Assembly (NCBI GenBank): GCA_014843695.1 | Contig: CM026391.1 | Location: 41,888,598 to 41,952,597, forward strand | Length of the DNA stretch: 64,000 nucleotides | Direction of reading: 5' to 3' | From: Archivesica marissinica | Taxonomy: Eukaryota > Mollusca > Bivalvia > Venerida > Vesicomyidae | In this document: piece after piece, positions 27,410 through 40,319 of the stretch | Numbering within the stretch: the first letter of the stretch is position 1 | Layout of the letters: every line of letters begins with the position of its first letter | Notes under the pieces: generated by a model | Seen by the model: the letters and a program-made list of their open reading frames with translations, nothing else | What the model was told of the DNA's origin: nothing | The model's database searches: none | Translations under genes and position numbers: made by a program

Positions 27410-28354
27410 GTACAATGTGGATGAAAGGGAAGATATACAATGTGGATGGAAGTGAGGAGGTACAATGTGGATGGAAGGGAGGAGGTACAATGTGGTTGGA
27501 AGGGAGGAGGTACAATGTGGACGGAAGGGAAGATACACAATGTGGATGGAAGGGAGGAGGTACAATGTGGATGGAAGGGAGGAGGTACAATGTGGATGGA
27601 AGGGAGAAGGTACAATGTGGATGAAAGGGAAGATATACAATGTGGATGGAAGTGAGGAGGTACAATGTGGATGGAAGGGAGGAGGTACAATGTGGATGGA
27701 AGGAGGAGGACAATATGGACGGAAGGGAAGATAAACAATGTGGATGGAAGGGAGGAGGTACAATTTGGATGGAAGGGAGGAGGTACAATGTGGATGGAAG
27801 GGAGGAGGTACAATGTGGATGGAAGTGAGGAGGTACAATGTGGATGGACGGGAGGAGGTACAATGTGGATGGAAGGGAGAAGGTACAATGTGGATGGAAG
27901 GGAGAAAGTACAATGTGGATGGAAGGGAGGAGTAACAATGCGGATGGAAGGGAGGAGGTACAATGTGGATGGAAGGGAGGAGGTACAATGTGGATGGAAG
28001 GGAGGAGAAACAATGTGGATGGAAGGGAGGAGGTACAATGTGGATGGAAGTGAGGATGTACAATGTGGATGGAAGGGAGGAGGTATAATGTGGATGGAAG
28101 GGAGGAGGTACAATGTGGATGGAAGGGAGGAGGTACAATGTGGATGGAAGGGAGGAGGTACAATGTGGATGGAAGGGAAGATATACAATGTGGATGGAAG
28201 GAGGAGGTACAATGTGGATGGAAGGGAGGAGGTACAATGTGGATGGAAGTGAGGATATACAATATGGATGGAAGGGAGGAGGTATACTGTGGATCGAAGG
28301 GAGGAGGTACAATGTGGACGGAAGGGAAGATATACAATGTGGATGGAAGGAGGA

Positions 28355-30800
28355 GGTACAATGTGGATGGAAGGGAGGAGGTACAATGTGAATGGAAGGG
28401 AGGAGGTACACTGTGGATGGAAGGGAGGAGGTACAATGTGGATGGATGGGAGGAGGTACAATGTGGATGGAAGGGAGGAGGTACAATGTGGATGGAAGGG
28501 AGAAGGTACAATGTGGATGAAAGGGAAGATATACAATGTGGATGGAAGTGAGGAGGTACAATGTGGATGGAAGGGAGGATGGACAATGTGGATGGAAGGG
28601 AGGAGGTATACTGTGGATCGAAGGGAGGAGGTACAGTGTGGACGGAAGGGAAGATATACAATGTGGATGGAAGGGAGGAATTACAATTTGTATGGAAGGG
28701 AGAAGGTACACTGTGTATGGAAGGGAGGAGGTACAATGTGGATGGAAGGGAGAAGGTACAATGTGAATGGAAGGGAGGAGGTACAATGTGGATGGAAGGG
28801 AGGAGGTACAATGTGGATGGATGGGAGGAGGTACAATGTGGATGGAAGGGAGGAGGTACAATGTGGATGGAAGGGAGGAGGTACAATGTGGACGGAAGTG
28901 AAGATATACAATGTGGATGGAAAGGAGGAGGTACAATGTGGATGGAAGGGAGAAGGTACAATGTGGATGGAAGGGAGGAGGTACAATGTGGATGGAAGAG
29001 AGGAGGTACAATGTGGACGGAAGGGAAGATCAACAATGTGGATGGAAGGGAGGAGGTACAATGTGGATGGAAGGGAGGAGGTACAATATGGATGGATGGG
29101 AGGAGGTACAATGTGGATGGAAGGGAGGAGGTACAATGTGGCTGGAAGGGAGAAGGTACAATGTGGATGAAAGGGAAGATATACAATGTGGATGGAAGTG
29201 AGGAGGTACAATGTGGATGGAAGGGAGGAGGTACAATGTGGACGGAAGGGAAGATAAACAATGTGGATGGAAGGGAGGAGGTACAATGTGGATGGAAGGG
29301 AGAAGGTACAATGTGGATAAAGGGAAGATATACAATGTGGATGGAAGTGAGGAGGTACAATGTGGATGGAAGGGAGGAGGTACAATGTGGATGGAAGGGA
29401 GGATGTACAATGTGGACGGAAGGGAAGATAAACAATGTGGATGGAAGGGAGGAGGTACAATTTGGATGGAAGGGAGGAGGTACAATGTGGATGGAAGGGA
29501 GGAGGTACAATGTGGATGGAAGTGAGGAAGTACAATGTGGATGGACGGGAGGAGGTAATATGTGGATGGAAGGGAGAAGGTACAATGTGGATGGAAGGGA
29601 GAAAGTACAATGTGGATGGAAGGGAGGAGTAACAATGCGGATGGAAGGGAGGAGGTACAATGTGGATGGAAGGGAGAAGGTACAATGTGGATGGAAGGGA
29701 GGAGTAACAATGCGGATGGAAGGGAGGAGGTACAATGTGGATGGAAGTGAGGATATACAATGTGGATGGAAGGGAGGAGGTATACTGTGGATCGAAGGGA
29801 GGAGGTACAATGTGGACGGAAGGGAAGATATACAATGTGGATGGAAGGGAGGAGGTACAATTTGGATGGAAGGGAGAAGGTACACTGTGTATGGAAGGGA
29901 GGAGGTACAATGTGGATGGAAGGGAGGAGGTACAATGTGGATGGAAGGGAGAAGGTACAATGTGGATGGAAGGGAGGAGGTACAATGTGGATGGAAGGGA
30001 GGAGGTACAATGTGGATGGAAGGGAGGAGGTACAATGTGGATGGAAGGGAGGAGGTACAATGTGGATGGAAGGGAGGAGGTACAATGTGGATGGAAGGGA
30101 GGAGGTACAATGTGGATGGAAGGGAGAAGGTACAATGTGGATGAAAGGGAAGATATACAATGTGGATGGAAGTGAGGAGGTACAATGTGGATGGAAGGGA
30201 GGAGGTACAATGTGGATGGAAGGGAGGAGGTACAATGTGGATGGAAGGAGGAGGTACAATGTGGATGGAAGGGAGAAGGTACAATGTGAATGAAAGGGAA
30301 GATATACAATGTGGATGGAAGTGAGGAGGTACAATGTGGATGGACGGGAGGAGGTAAAATGTGGATGGAAGGGAGAAGGTACAATGTGGATGGATGGGAG
30401 AAAGTACAATGTGGATGGAAGGGAGGAGTATCAATGCGGATGGAAGGGAGGAGGTACAATGTGGATGGAAGGGAGAAGGTACAATTTGAATGGAAGGGAG
30501 GAGGTACAATGTGGATGGAAGGGAGGAGGTACAATGTGGATGGATGGGAGGAGGTACAATGTGGATGGAAGGGAGGAGGTACACTGTGGATGGAAGGGAG
30601 GAGGTACAATGTGGACGGAAGGAAAGATATACAATGTGGATGGAAAGGAGGAGGTACAATGTGGATGGAAGGGAGAAGGTACAATGTGGATGGAAGGGAG
30701 GAGGTACAATGTGGATGGAATGGAGGAGGTACAATGTGGATGCATGGGAGGAGGTACAATGTGGATGGAAGGGAGGAGGTACAATGTGGATGGAAGGGAG
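28355..30800 (+). repeat. 2.4-kb duplicated segment, copy 1
   Basis: The ordered variant units here recur at 31303-33746. The offset is 2,948 bp up to a 2-bp loss (AAGAATAC for AAGATATAC near 32126), and 2,946 bp afterwards. Shared landmarks are GGAGGATGGACAATG, a GTACAGTGTGG unit, GGAATTACAATTTGTATGG, AAGATCAACAATG, GGATAAAGGG and GTATCAATGCGG. At the left edge, near 28355, the two copies stop matching abruptly. Confidence 0.9.
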
Positions 30801-30833
30801 AAGGTACAATGTGGATGAAAGGGAAGATATACA

Positions 30834-31483
30834 ATGTGGATGGAAGTGAGGAGGTACAATGTGGATGGAAGGGAGGAGGTACAATGTGGATGGAAGGGAG
30901 GAGGTACAATGTGGACGGAAGGGAAGATAAACAATGTGGATGGAAGGGAGGAGGTACAATTTGGATGGAAGGGAGGAGGTACAATGTGGATGGAAGGGAG
31001 GAGGTACAATGTGAATGGAAGGGAGGAGGTACACTGTGGATGGAAGGGAGGAGGTATAATGTGGATGGATGGGAGGAGGTACAATGTGGATGGAAGGGAG
31101 GAGGTACAATGTGGATGGAAGGGAGAAGGTACAATGTGGATGAAAGGGAAGATATACAATGTGGATGGAAGTGAGGAGGTACAATGTGGATGGAAGGGAG
31201 GAGGTACAATGTGGATGGAAGGGAGGAGGTACAATGTGGACGGAAGGGAAGATAAACAATGTGGATGGAAGGGAGGAGGTACAATTTGGATGGAAGGGAG
31301 GAGGTACAATGTGGATGGAAGGGAGGAGGTACAATGTGAATGGAAGGGAGGAGGTACACTGTGGATGGAAGGGAGGAGGTATAATGTGGATGGATGGGAG
31401 GAGGTACAATGTGGATGGAAGGGAGGAGGTACAATGTGGATGGAAGGGAGAAGGTACAATGTGGATGAAAGGGAAGATATACA
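30834..31483 (+). repeat. tandem 325-bp duplication (13 units, two copies)
   Basis: 30834-31158 and 31159-31483 are directly adjacent and read as identical. Each holds 13 units with the rare variants in the same order: GTGGACGG, AAGATAAACAATG, AATTTGG, GTGAATGG, TACACTGTGG, GTATAATGTGG, GGATGGATGGG, GAGAAGG and GATGAAAGGG. Both copies are in the same 25-bp phase. This is the cleanest sign in the window of recent unequal exchange, or of an assembly loop traversed twice. Confidence 0.92.
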
Positions 31484-33746
31484 ATGTGGATGGAAGTGAG
31501 GAGGTACAATGTGGATGGAAGGGAGGATGGACAATGTGGATGGAAGGGAGGAGGTATACTGTGGATCGAAGGGAGGAGGTACAGTGTGGACGGAAGGGAA
31601 GATATACAATGTGGATGGAAGGGAGGAATTACAATTTGTATGGAAGGGAGAAGGTACACTGTGTATGGAAGGGAGGAGGTACAATGTGGATGGAAGGGAG
31701 AAGGTACAATGTGAATGGAAGGGAGGAGGTACAATGTGGATGGAAGGGAGGAGGTACAATGTGGATGGATGGGAGGAGGTACAATGTGGATGGAAGGGAG
31801 GAGGTACAATGTGGATGGAAGGGAGGAGGTACAATGTGGACGGAAGTGAAGATATACAATGTGGATGGAAAGGAGGAGGTACAATGTGGATGGAAGGGAG
31901 AAGGTACAATGTGGATGGAAGGGAGGAGGTACAATGTGGATGGAAGGGAGGAGGTACAATGTGGACGGAAGGGAAGATCAACAATGTGGATGGAAGGGAG
32001 GAGGTACAATGTGGATGGAAGGGAGGAGGTACAATATGGATGGATGGGAGGAGGTACAATGTGGATGGAAGGGAGGAGGTACAATGTGGCTGGAAGGGAG
32101 AAGGTACAATGTGGATGAAAGGGAAGAATACAATGTGGATGGAAGTGAGGAGGTACAATGTGGATGGAAGGGAGGAGGTACAATGTGGACGGAAGGGAAG
32201 ATAAACAATGTGGATGGAAGGGAGGAGGTACAATGTGGATGGAAGGGAGAAGGTACAATGTGGATAAAGGGAAGATATACAATGTGGATGGAAGGAGGAG
32301 GTACAATGTGGATGGAAGGGAGGAGGTACAATGTGGATGGAAGGGAGGATGTACAATGTGGACGGAAGGGAAGATAAACAATGTGGATGGAAGGGAGGAG
32401 GTACAATTTGGATGGAAGGGAGGAGGTACAATGTGGATGGAAGGGAGGAGGTACAATGTGGATGGAAGTGAGGAAGTACAATGTGGATGGACGGGAGGAG
32501 GTAATATGTGGATGGAAGGGAGAAGGTACAATGTGGATGGAAGGGAGAAAGTACAATGTGGATGGAAGGGAGGAGTAACAATGCGGATGGAAGGGAGGAG
32601 GTACAATGTGGATGGAAGGGAGAAGATACAATGTGGATGGAAGGGAGGAGTAACAATGCGGATGGAAGGGAGGAGGTACAATGTGGATGGAAGTGAGGAT
32701 ATACAATGTGGATGGAAGGGAGGAGGTATACTGTGGATCGAAGGGAGGAGGTACAATGTGGACGGAAGGGAAGATATACAATGTGGATGGAAGGGAGGAG
32801 GTACAATTTGGATGGAAGGGAGAAGGTACACTGTGTATGGAAGGGAGGAGGTACAATGTGGATGGAAGCGAGGAGGTACAATGTGGATGGAAGGGAGAAG
32901 GTACACTGTGTATGGAAGGGAGGAGGTACAATGTGGATGGAAGGGAGGAGGTACAATGTGAATGGAAGGGAGGAGGTACAATGTGGATGGAAGGGAGGAG
33001 GTACAATGTGGATGGATGGGAGGAGGTACAATGTGGATGGAAGGGAGGAGGTACAATGTGGATGGAAGGGAGAAGGTACAATGTGGATGAAAGGGAAGAT
33101 ATACAATGTGGATGGAAGTGAGGAGGTACAATGTGGATGGAAGGGAGGAGGTACAATGTGGATGGAAGGGAGGAGGTACAATGTGGATGGAAGGAGGAGG
33201 TACAATGTGGATGGAAGGGAGAAGGTACAATGTGAATGAAAGGGAAGATATACAATGTGGATGGAAGTGAGGAGGTACAATGTGGATGGACGGGAGGAGG
33301 TAAAATGTGGATGGAAGGGAGAAGGTACAATGTGGATGGATGGGAGAAAGTACAATGTGGATGGAAGGGAGGAGTATCAATGCGGATGGAAGGGAGGAGG
33401 TACAATGTGGATGGAAGGGAGAAGGTACAATTTGAATGGAAGGGAGGAGGTACAATGTGGATGGAAGGGAGGAGGTACAATGTGGATGGATGGGAGGAGG
33501 TACAATGTGGATGGAAGGGAGGAGGTACACTGTGGATGGAAGGGAGGAGGTACAATGTGGACGGAAGGAAAGATATACAATGTGGATGGAAGGGAGGAGG
33601 TACAATGTGGATGGAAGGGAGAAGGTACAATGTGGATGGAAGGGAGGAGGTACAATGTGGATGGAATGGAGGAGGTACAATGTGGATGGAAGGGAGGAGG
33701 TACAATGTGGATGGAAGGGAGGAGGTACAATGTGGATGGAAGGGAG
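31303..33746 (+). repeat. 2.4-kb duplicated segment, copy 2
   Basis: Second copy of 28355-30800. It differs by a small number of substitutions and length changes. A unit pair near 32870 reads GAAGCGAGG followed by a second TGTGTATGG unit, where copy 1 has plain units. Confidence 0.9.
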
Positions 33747-34364
33747 AAGGTACAATGTGGATGGAAGGGAGAAGGTACAATGTGGATGGAAGGGAGGAGG
33801 TACAATGTGGATGGAAGGGAGGAGGTACAATGTGGATGGAAGGGAGGAGGTACAATGTGGATGGAAGGGAGGAGGTACAATGTGGACGGAAGGGAAGATA
33901 TACAATGTGGATGGAAGGGAGGAGGTACAATGTGGATGGAAGGGAGGAGGTACAATGTGGATGGAAGGGAAGATATACAATGTGGATGGAAGTGAGGAGG
34001 TACAATGTGGATGGAAGGGAGGAGGTACAATGTGGATGGAAGGGAGGAGGTACAATGTGGACGGAAGGGAAGATAAACAATGTGGATGGAAGGGAGGAGG
34101 TACAATGTGGATGGAAGGGAGGAGGTACAATGTGGATGGAAGGGAGGAGGTACAATGTGGATGGAAGGGAAGATATACAATGTGGATGGAAGTGAGGAGG
34201 TACAATGTGGATGGAAGGGAGGAGGTACAATGTGGATGGAAGGGAGGAGGTACAATGTGGATGGAAGGGAGGATATACAATGTGGATGGAAGGGAGGAGG
34301 TACAATGTGGATGGAAGGGAGGAGGTACAATGTGGATGGAAGGGAGGAGGTACAATGTGGATGG

Positions 34365-34510
34365 AAGTGAGAAGTACAATGTGGATGGAAGGGAGGGTAA
34401 ATGTGGATGGAAGGGAGAAGGTACAATGTGGATGGAAGGAAGTAACAATGTGGATGGAAGGGAGGAGGTACAATGTGGATGGAAGGGAAAGGTACAATGT
34501 GGATGGAAGG
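34365..34510 (+). other. indel-rich patch in the 25-bp array
   Basis: Clustered short units: GTGAGAAGTAC, GGGAGGGTAAATGTGG, GGAAGGAAGTAACAATG, GGGAAAGGTAC and GGGAGGTAC. Units on both sides are regular. Confidence 0.6.
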
Positions 34511-36719
34511 GAGGTACAATGTGGATGGAAGGGAGGAGGTACAATGTGGATGGAAGTGAGGAGATACAATGTGGATGGAAGGGAGGAGGTACACTGTGGA
34601 TCGAAGGGAGGAGGTACAATGTGGACGGAAGGGAAGATATACAATGTGGATGGAAGGGAGGAGGTACAATTTGGATGGAAGGGAGAAGGTACACTGTGTA
34701 TGGAAGGGAGGAGGTACAATGTGGATGGAAGGGAGGAGGTACAATGTGGATGGAAGTGAGGAGGTACAATGTGCATGGACGGGAGGAGGTACAATGTGGA
34801 TGGAAGGGAGAAGGTACAATGTGGATGGAAGGGAGGAGGTACAATGTGGATGGAAGGGAGGAGGTACAATGTGAATGGAAGTGAGGAGATACAATGTGGA
34901 TGGAAGTGAGGAGATACAATGTGGATGGAATGGAGGAGGTAAAATGTGGATGGAAGGGAGGAGGTACAATGTGGACGGAAGGGAAGATATACAATGTGGA
35001 TGGAAGGAGGAGGTACAATGTGGATGGAAGTGAGGAGATACAATGTGGATGGAAGGGAGGCGGTACTGTATGGATGGAAGGGAAGATATACAATGTGGAT
35101 GGAAGAGAGGAGGTACAATGTGGATGGAAGGAGGTACAATGTGGATGAAAGGGAGGAGGTACAATGTGGACGGAAGGGAAGATAAACAATGTGGATGGAA
35201 GGGAGGAGGTACAATGTGAATGGAAGTGAGGAGATACAATGTGGATGGAAGTGAGGAGATACAATGTGGATGGAATGGAGGAGGTACAATATGGATGGAA
35301 GGGTGGAGGTACAATGTGGACGGAAGTGAGGAGATACAATGTGGATGGAAGGGAGGCGGTACTATATGGATGGAAGGGAAGATATATAATGTGGATGGAA
35401 GAGAGGAGGTACAATGTGGATGGAAGTGAGGAGTTACAATGTGGATGGAAGTGAGGAGGTACAATGTTGATGGAAGGGGGATATATAATGTGGATGGAAG
35501 GGAGGAGATACAATGTGGATGGAACGAGGTACAATGTGGATGGGTGTGAGGAGGTACAATGTGGATGGAAGGGAGGAGGTACAATGTGGATGGAAGTGAG
35601 GAGGTACAATGTGGGTGGACGGGAGGAGGTACAATGTGGATGGAAGGGAGAAGGTACAATGTGGATGGAAGGGAGAAAGTACAATGTGAATGGAAGGGAG
35701 GAGGTACAATGCGGACGGAAGTGAGGAGAAACAATGTGGATGGAAGTGAGGAGATACAATGTGGATGGAAGTGAGGAGATACAATGTGGATGGAATGGAG
35801 GAGGTACAATGTGGATGGAAGGGAGGAGGTACAATGTGGACGGAAGGGAAGATTTACAATGTGGATGGAAGGAGGAGGTACAATGTGGATGGAGGTGAGG
35901 AGGTACAATGTGGATGGACGGGAGGAGGTACAATGTGGATGGAAGGGAGAAGGTACAATGTGGATGGAAGGGAGAAAGTACAATGTGAATGGAAGTGAGG
36001 AGGTACAATGCGGACGGAAGGGAAGATACACAATGCGGATGGAAGCGAGGAGAAACAATGTGGATGGAAGTGAGGAGATACAATGTGGATGGAAGTGAGG
36101 AGAAACAATGTGGATGGAAGTAGGTACAATGTGGATGGATGGGAGGAGGTACAATGTGGACGGAAGGGAAGATATACAATGTGGATAGAAGGGAGGAGGT
36201 ACAATTTGGATGGAAGGGAGGAGGTACAATGTGAATGGAAGTGAGGAGATACAATGTGGATGGAAGTGAGGAGATACAATGTGGATGGAAGTGAGGGATA
36301 CAATGTGGATGGAATGGAGGAGGTACAATGTGGACGGAAGGGAAGATATACAATTTGGATTGAAGGAGGAGGTACAATGTGGATGGATGTGAGGAGGTAC
36401 AATGTGGATGGAAGTGAGGAGGTACAATGTGGATGGACGGGAGGAGGTACAATGTGGATGGAAGGGAGAAGGTACAATGTGGATGGAAGGGAGAAAGTAC
36501 AATGTGAATGGAAGGGAGGAGGTACAATGCGGACGGAAGGGAAGATACACAATGTGGATGGAAGTGAGGAGAAACAATGTGGATGGAAGTGAGGAGATAC
36601 AATGTGGATGGAAGTGAGGAGATACAATGTGGATGGAAGGGAGGAGGTAAAATGTGGACGGAAGGGAAGATATACAATGTGGATGGAATGGAAGATATAC
36701 AATGTGGATGGAAGGGAGG

Positions 36720-38490
36720 AGGTACAATGTGGATGGAAGGGAGAAGGTACAATGTGGACGGAAGGGAAGATATACAATGTGGATGGAAGGGAGGAGGTAC
36801 AATGTGGATGGAAGGGAGAAGGTACAATGTGTATGGAAGGGAGGAGGTACAATGTGGATGGAAGGGAGGAGGTACAATGTGGATGGATGGGAGGAGGTAC
36901 AATGTGGATGGAAGGGAGGAGGTACAATGTGGATGGAAGGGAGGAGGTACAATGTGGACGGAAGGGAAGATAAACAATGTGGATGGAAGGGAGGAGGTAC
37001 AATGTGGATGGAAGGGAGGAGGTACAATGTGGATGGAAGGGAGGAGGTACAATGTGGATGGAAGTGAGGAGGTACAATGTGGATGGACGGGAGGAGGTAC
37101 AATGTGGATGGAAGGGAGAAGGTACAATGTGGATGGAAGGGAGAATGTACAATGTGGATGGAAGGGAGGAGTAACAATGCAGATGGAAGGGAGGTGGTAC
37201 AATGTGGATGGAAGTGAGGATATACAATGTGGATGGAAGGGAGGAGGTATACTGTGGATCGAAGGGAGGAGGTACAATGTGGACGGAAGGGAAGATATAC
37301 AATGTGGATGGAAGGGAGGAGGTACAATTTGGATGGAAGGGAGACGGTACACTGTGTATGGAAGGGAGGAGGTACAATGTGGATGGAAGGGAGGAGGTAC
37401 AATGTAAATGGAAGGGAGGAGGTATACTGTGGATCGAAGGGAGGAGGTACAGTGTGGACGGAAGGGAAGATATACAATATGGATGGAAGGGAGGAAGTAC
37501 AATTTGTATGGAAGGGAGAAGGTACACTGTGTATGGAAGGGAGGAGGTACAATGTGGATGGAAGGGAGAAGGTACAATGTGAATGGAAGGGAGGAGGTAC
37601 AATGTGGATGGAAGGGAGGAGGTGCAATGTGCATGGATGGGAGGAGGTACAATGTGGATGGAAGGGAGGAGGTACAATGTGGATGGAAGGGAGGAGGTAC
37701 AATGTGGACGGAAGGGAAGATATACAATGAGGATGGAAAGGAGGAAGTACAATGTGGATGGAAGGGAGAAGGTACAATGTGGATGGATGGGAGGAGGTAC
37801 AATGTGGATGGAAGGGAGGAGGTACAATGTGGATGGAAGGGAGAAGTACAATGTGGATGAAAAGGAAGATATACAATGTGGATGGAAGTGAGGAGGTACA
37901 ATGTGGATGGAAGGGAGGAGGTACAATGTGGTTGGAAGGGAGGAGGTACAATGTGGACGGAAGGGAAGATACACAATGTGGATGGAAGGGAGGAGGTACA
38001 ATGTGGATGGAAGGGAGGAGGTACAATGTGGATGGAAGGGAGAAGGTACAATGTGGATGAAAGGGAAGATATACAATGTGGATGGAAGTGAGGAGGTACA
38101 ATGTGGATGGAAGGGAGGAGGTACAATGTGGATGGAAGGGAGGAGGTACAATATGGACGGAAGGGAAGATAAACAATGTGGATGGAAGGGAGGAGGTACA
38201 ATTTGGATGGAAGGGAGGAGGTACAATGTGGATGGAAGGGAGGAGGTACAATGTGGATGGAAGTGAGGAGGTACAATGTGGATGGACGGGAGGAGGTAAA
38301 ATGTGGATGGAAGGGAGAAGGTACAATGTGGATGGAAGGGAGAAAGTACAATGTGGATGGAAGGGAGGAGTAACAATGCGGATGGAAGGGAGGAGGTACA
38401 ATGTGGATGGAAGGGAGAAGGTATAATGTGGATGGAAGGAAGGAGAAACAATGCGGATGGAAGGGAGGATGTACAATGTGGATGGAAGTG
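36720..38490 (+). repeat. 1.8-kb duplicated segment, copy 1
   Basis: The variant-unit order recurs at 40320-42058, with an offset of 3,566-3,567 bp over 36930-38490. Shared landmarks are GAGAATGTACAATG, ATGCAGATGG, GGAGGTGGTAC, AATGTAAATGG, GTGCAATGTGCATGG, AATGAGGATGG and GATGAAAAGG. It is an intact reference for the stretch disrupted at 40440-40502 in copy 2. Confidence 0.88.
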
Positions 38491-39071
38491 AGGAGGTATA
38501 CTGTGGATGGAAGGGAGAAGGTATAATGTGGATGGAAGGAAGGAGAAACAATGCGGATGGAAGGGAGGATATACAATGTGGATGGAAGGGAGGAGGTATA
38601 CTGTGGATCGAAGGGAGGAGGTACAATGTGGACGGAAGGGAGGAGGTACAATGTGGATGGAAGGGAGGAGGTACAATGTGGATGGAAGGGAAGATATACA
38701 ATGTGGATGGAAGGAGGAGGTACAATGTGGATGGAAGGGAGGAGGTACAATGTGGATGGAAGTGAGGATATACAATAGGATGGAAGGGAGGAGGTATACT
38801 GTGGATGGAAGGGAGGAGGTACAATGTGGACGGAAGGGAAGATATACAATGTGGATGGAAGGAGGAGTACAATGTGGATGGAAGGGAGGAGGTACAATGT
38901 GGATGGAAGGGAGGAGGTACAATGTGAATGGAAGGGAGGAGGTACACTGTGGATGGAAGGGAGGAGGTACAATGTGGATGGATGGGAGGAGGTACAATGT
39001 GGATGGAAGGGAGGAGGTACAATGTGGATGGAAGGGAGAAGGTACAATGTGGATGAAAGGGAAGATATACA

Positions 39072-40290
39072 ATGTGGATGGAAGTGAGGAGGTACAATGT
39101 GGATGGAAGGGAGGATGTACAATGTGGATGGAAGGGAGGAGGTATACTGTGGATCGAAGGGAGGAGGTACAGTGTGGACGGAAGGGAAGATATACAATGT
39201 GGATGGAAGGGAGGAATTACAATTTGTATGGAAGGGAGAAGGTACACTGTGTATGGAAGGGAGGAGGTACAATGTGGATGGAAGGGAGAAGGTACAATGT
39301 GAATGGAAGGGAGGAGGTACAATGTGGATGGAAGGGAGGAGGTACAATGTGGATGGATGGGAGGAGGTACAATGTGGATGGAAGGGAGGAGGTACAATGT
39401 GGATGGAAGGGAGGAGGTACAATGTGGACGGAAGTGAAGATATACAATGTGGATGGAAAGGAGGAGGTACAATGTGGATGGAAGGGAGAAGGTACAATGT
39501 GGATGGAAGGGAGGAGGTACAATGTGGATGGAAGAGAGGAGGTACAATGTGGACGGAAGGGAAGATCAACAATGTGGATGGAAGGGAGGAGGTACAATGT
39601 GGATGGAAGGGAGGAGGTACAATATGGATGGATGGGAGGAGGTACAATGTGGATGGAAGGGAGGAGGTACAATGTGGCTGGAAGGGAGAAGGTACAATGT
39701 GGATGAAAGGGAAGATATACAATGTGGATGGAAGTGAGGAGGTACAATGTGGATGGAAGGGAGGAGGTACAATGTGGACGGAAGGGAAGATAAACAATGT
39801 GGATGGAAGGGAGGAGGTACAATGTGGATGGAAGGGAGAAGGTACAATGTGGATGAAAGGGAAGATATACAATGTGGATGGAAGTGAGGAGGTACAATGT
39901 GGATGGAAGGGAGGAGGTACAATGTGGATGGAAGGGAGGATGTACAATGTGGACGGAAGGGAAGATAAACAATGTGGATGGAAGGGAGGAGGTACAATTT
40001 GGATGGAAGGGAGGAGGTACAATGTGGATGGAAGGGAGGAGGTACAATGTGGATGGAAGTGAGGAAGTACAATGTGGATGGACGGGAGGAGGTAATATGT
40101 GGATGGAAGGGAGAAGGTACAATGTGGATGGAAGGGAGAAAGTACAATGTGGATGGAAGGGAGGAGTAACAATGCTGATGGAAGGGAGGAGGTACAATGT
40201 GGATGGAAGGGAGAAGGTACAATGTGGATGGAAGGGAGGAGTAACAATGCGGATGGAAGGGAGGAGGTACAATGTGGATGGAAGTGAGGA
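39072..40290 (+). repeat. third copy of part of the 2.4-kb segment
   Basis: Matches 31484-32700 at offsets of 7,588-7,591 bp, and 28536-29750 at about 10.54 kb. It carries the same ordered landmarks (GTACAGTGTGG, GGAATTACAATTTGTATGG, AAGATCAACAATG, GGTAATATGTGG). Confidence 0.88.
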
Positions 40291-40319
40291 TATACAATGT
40301 GGATGGAAGGGAGGAGGTA

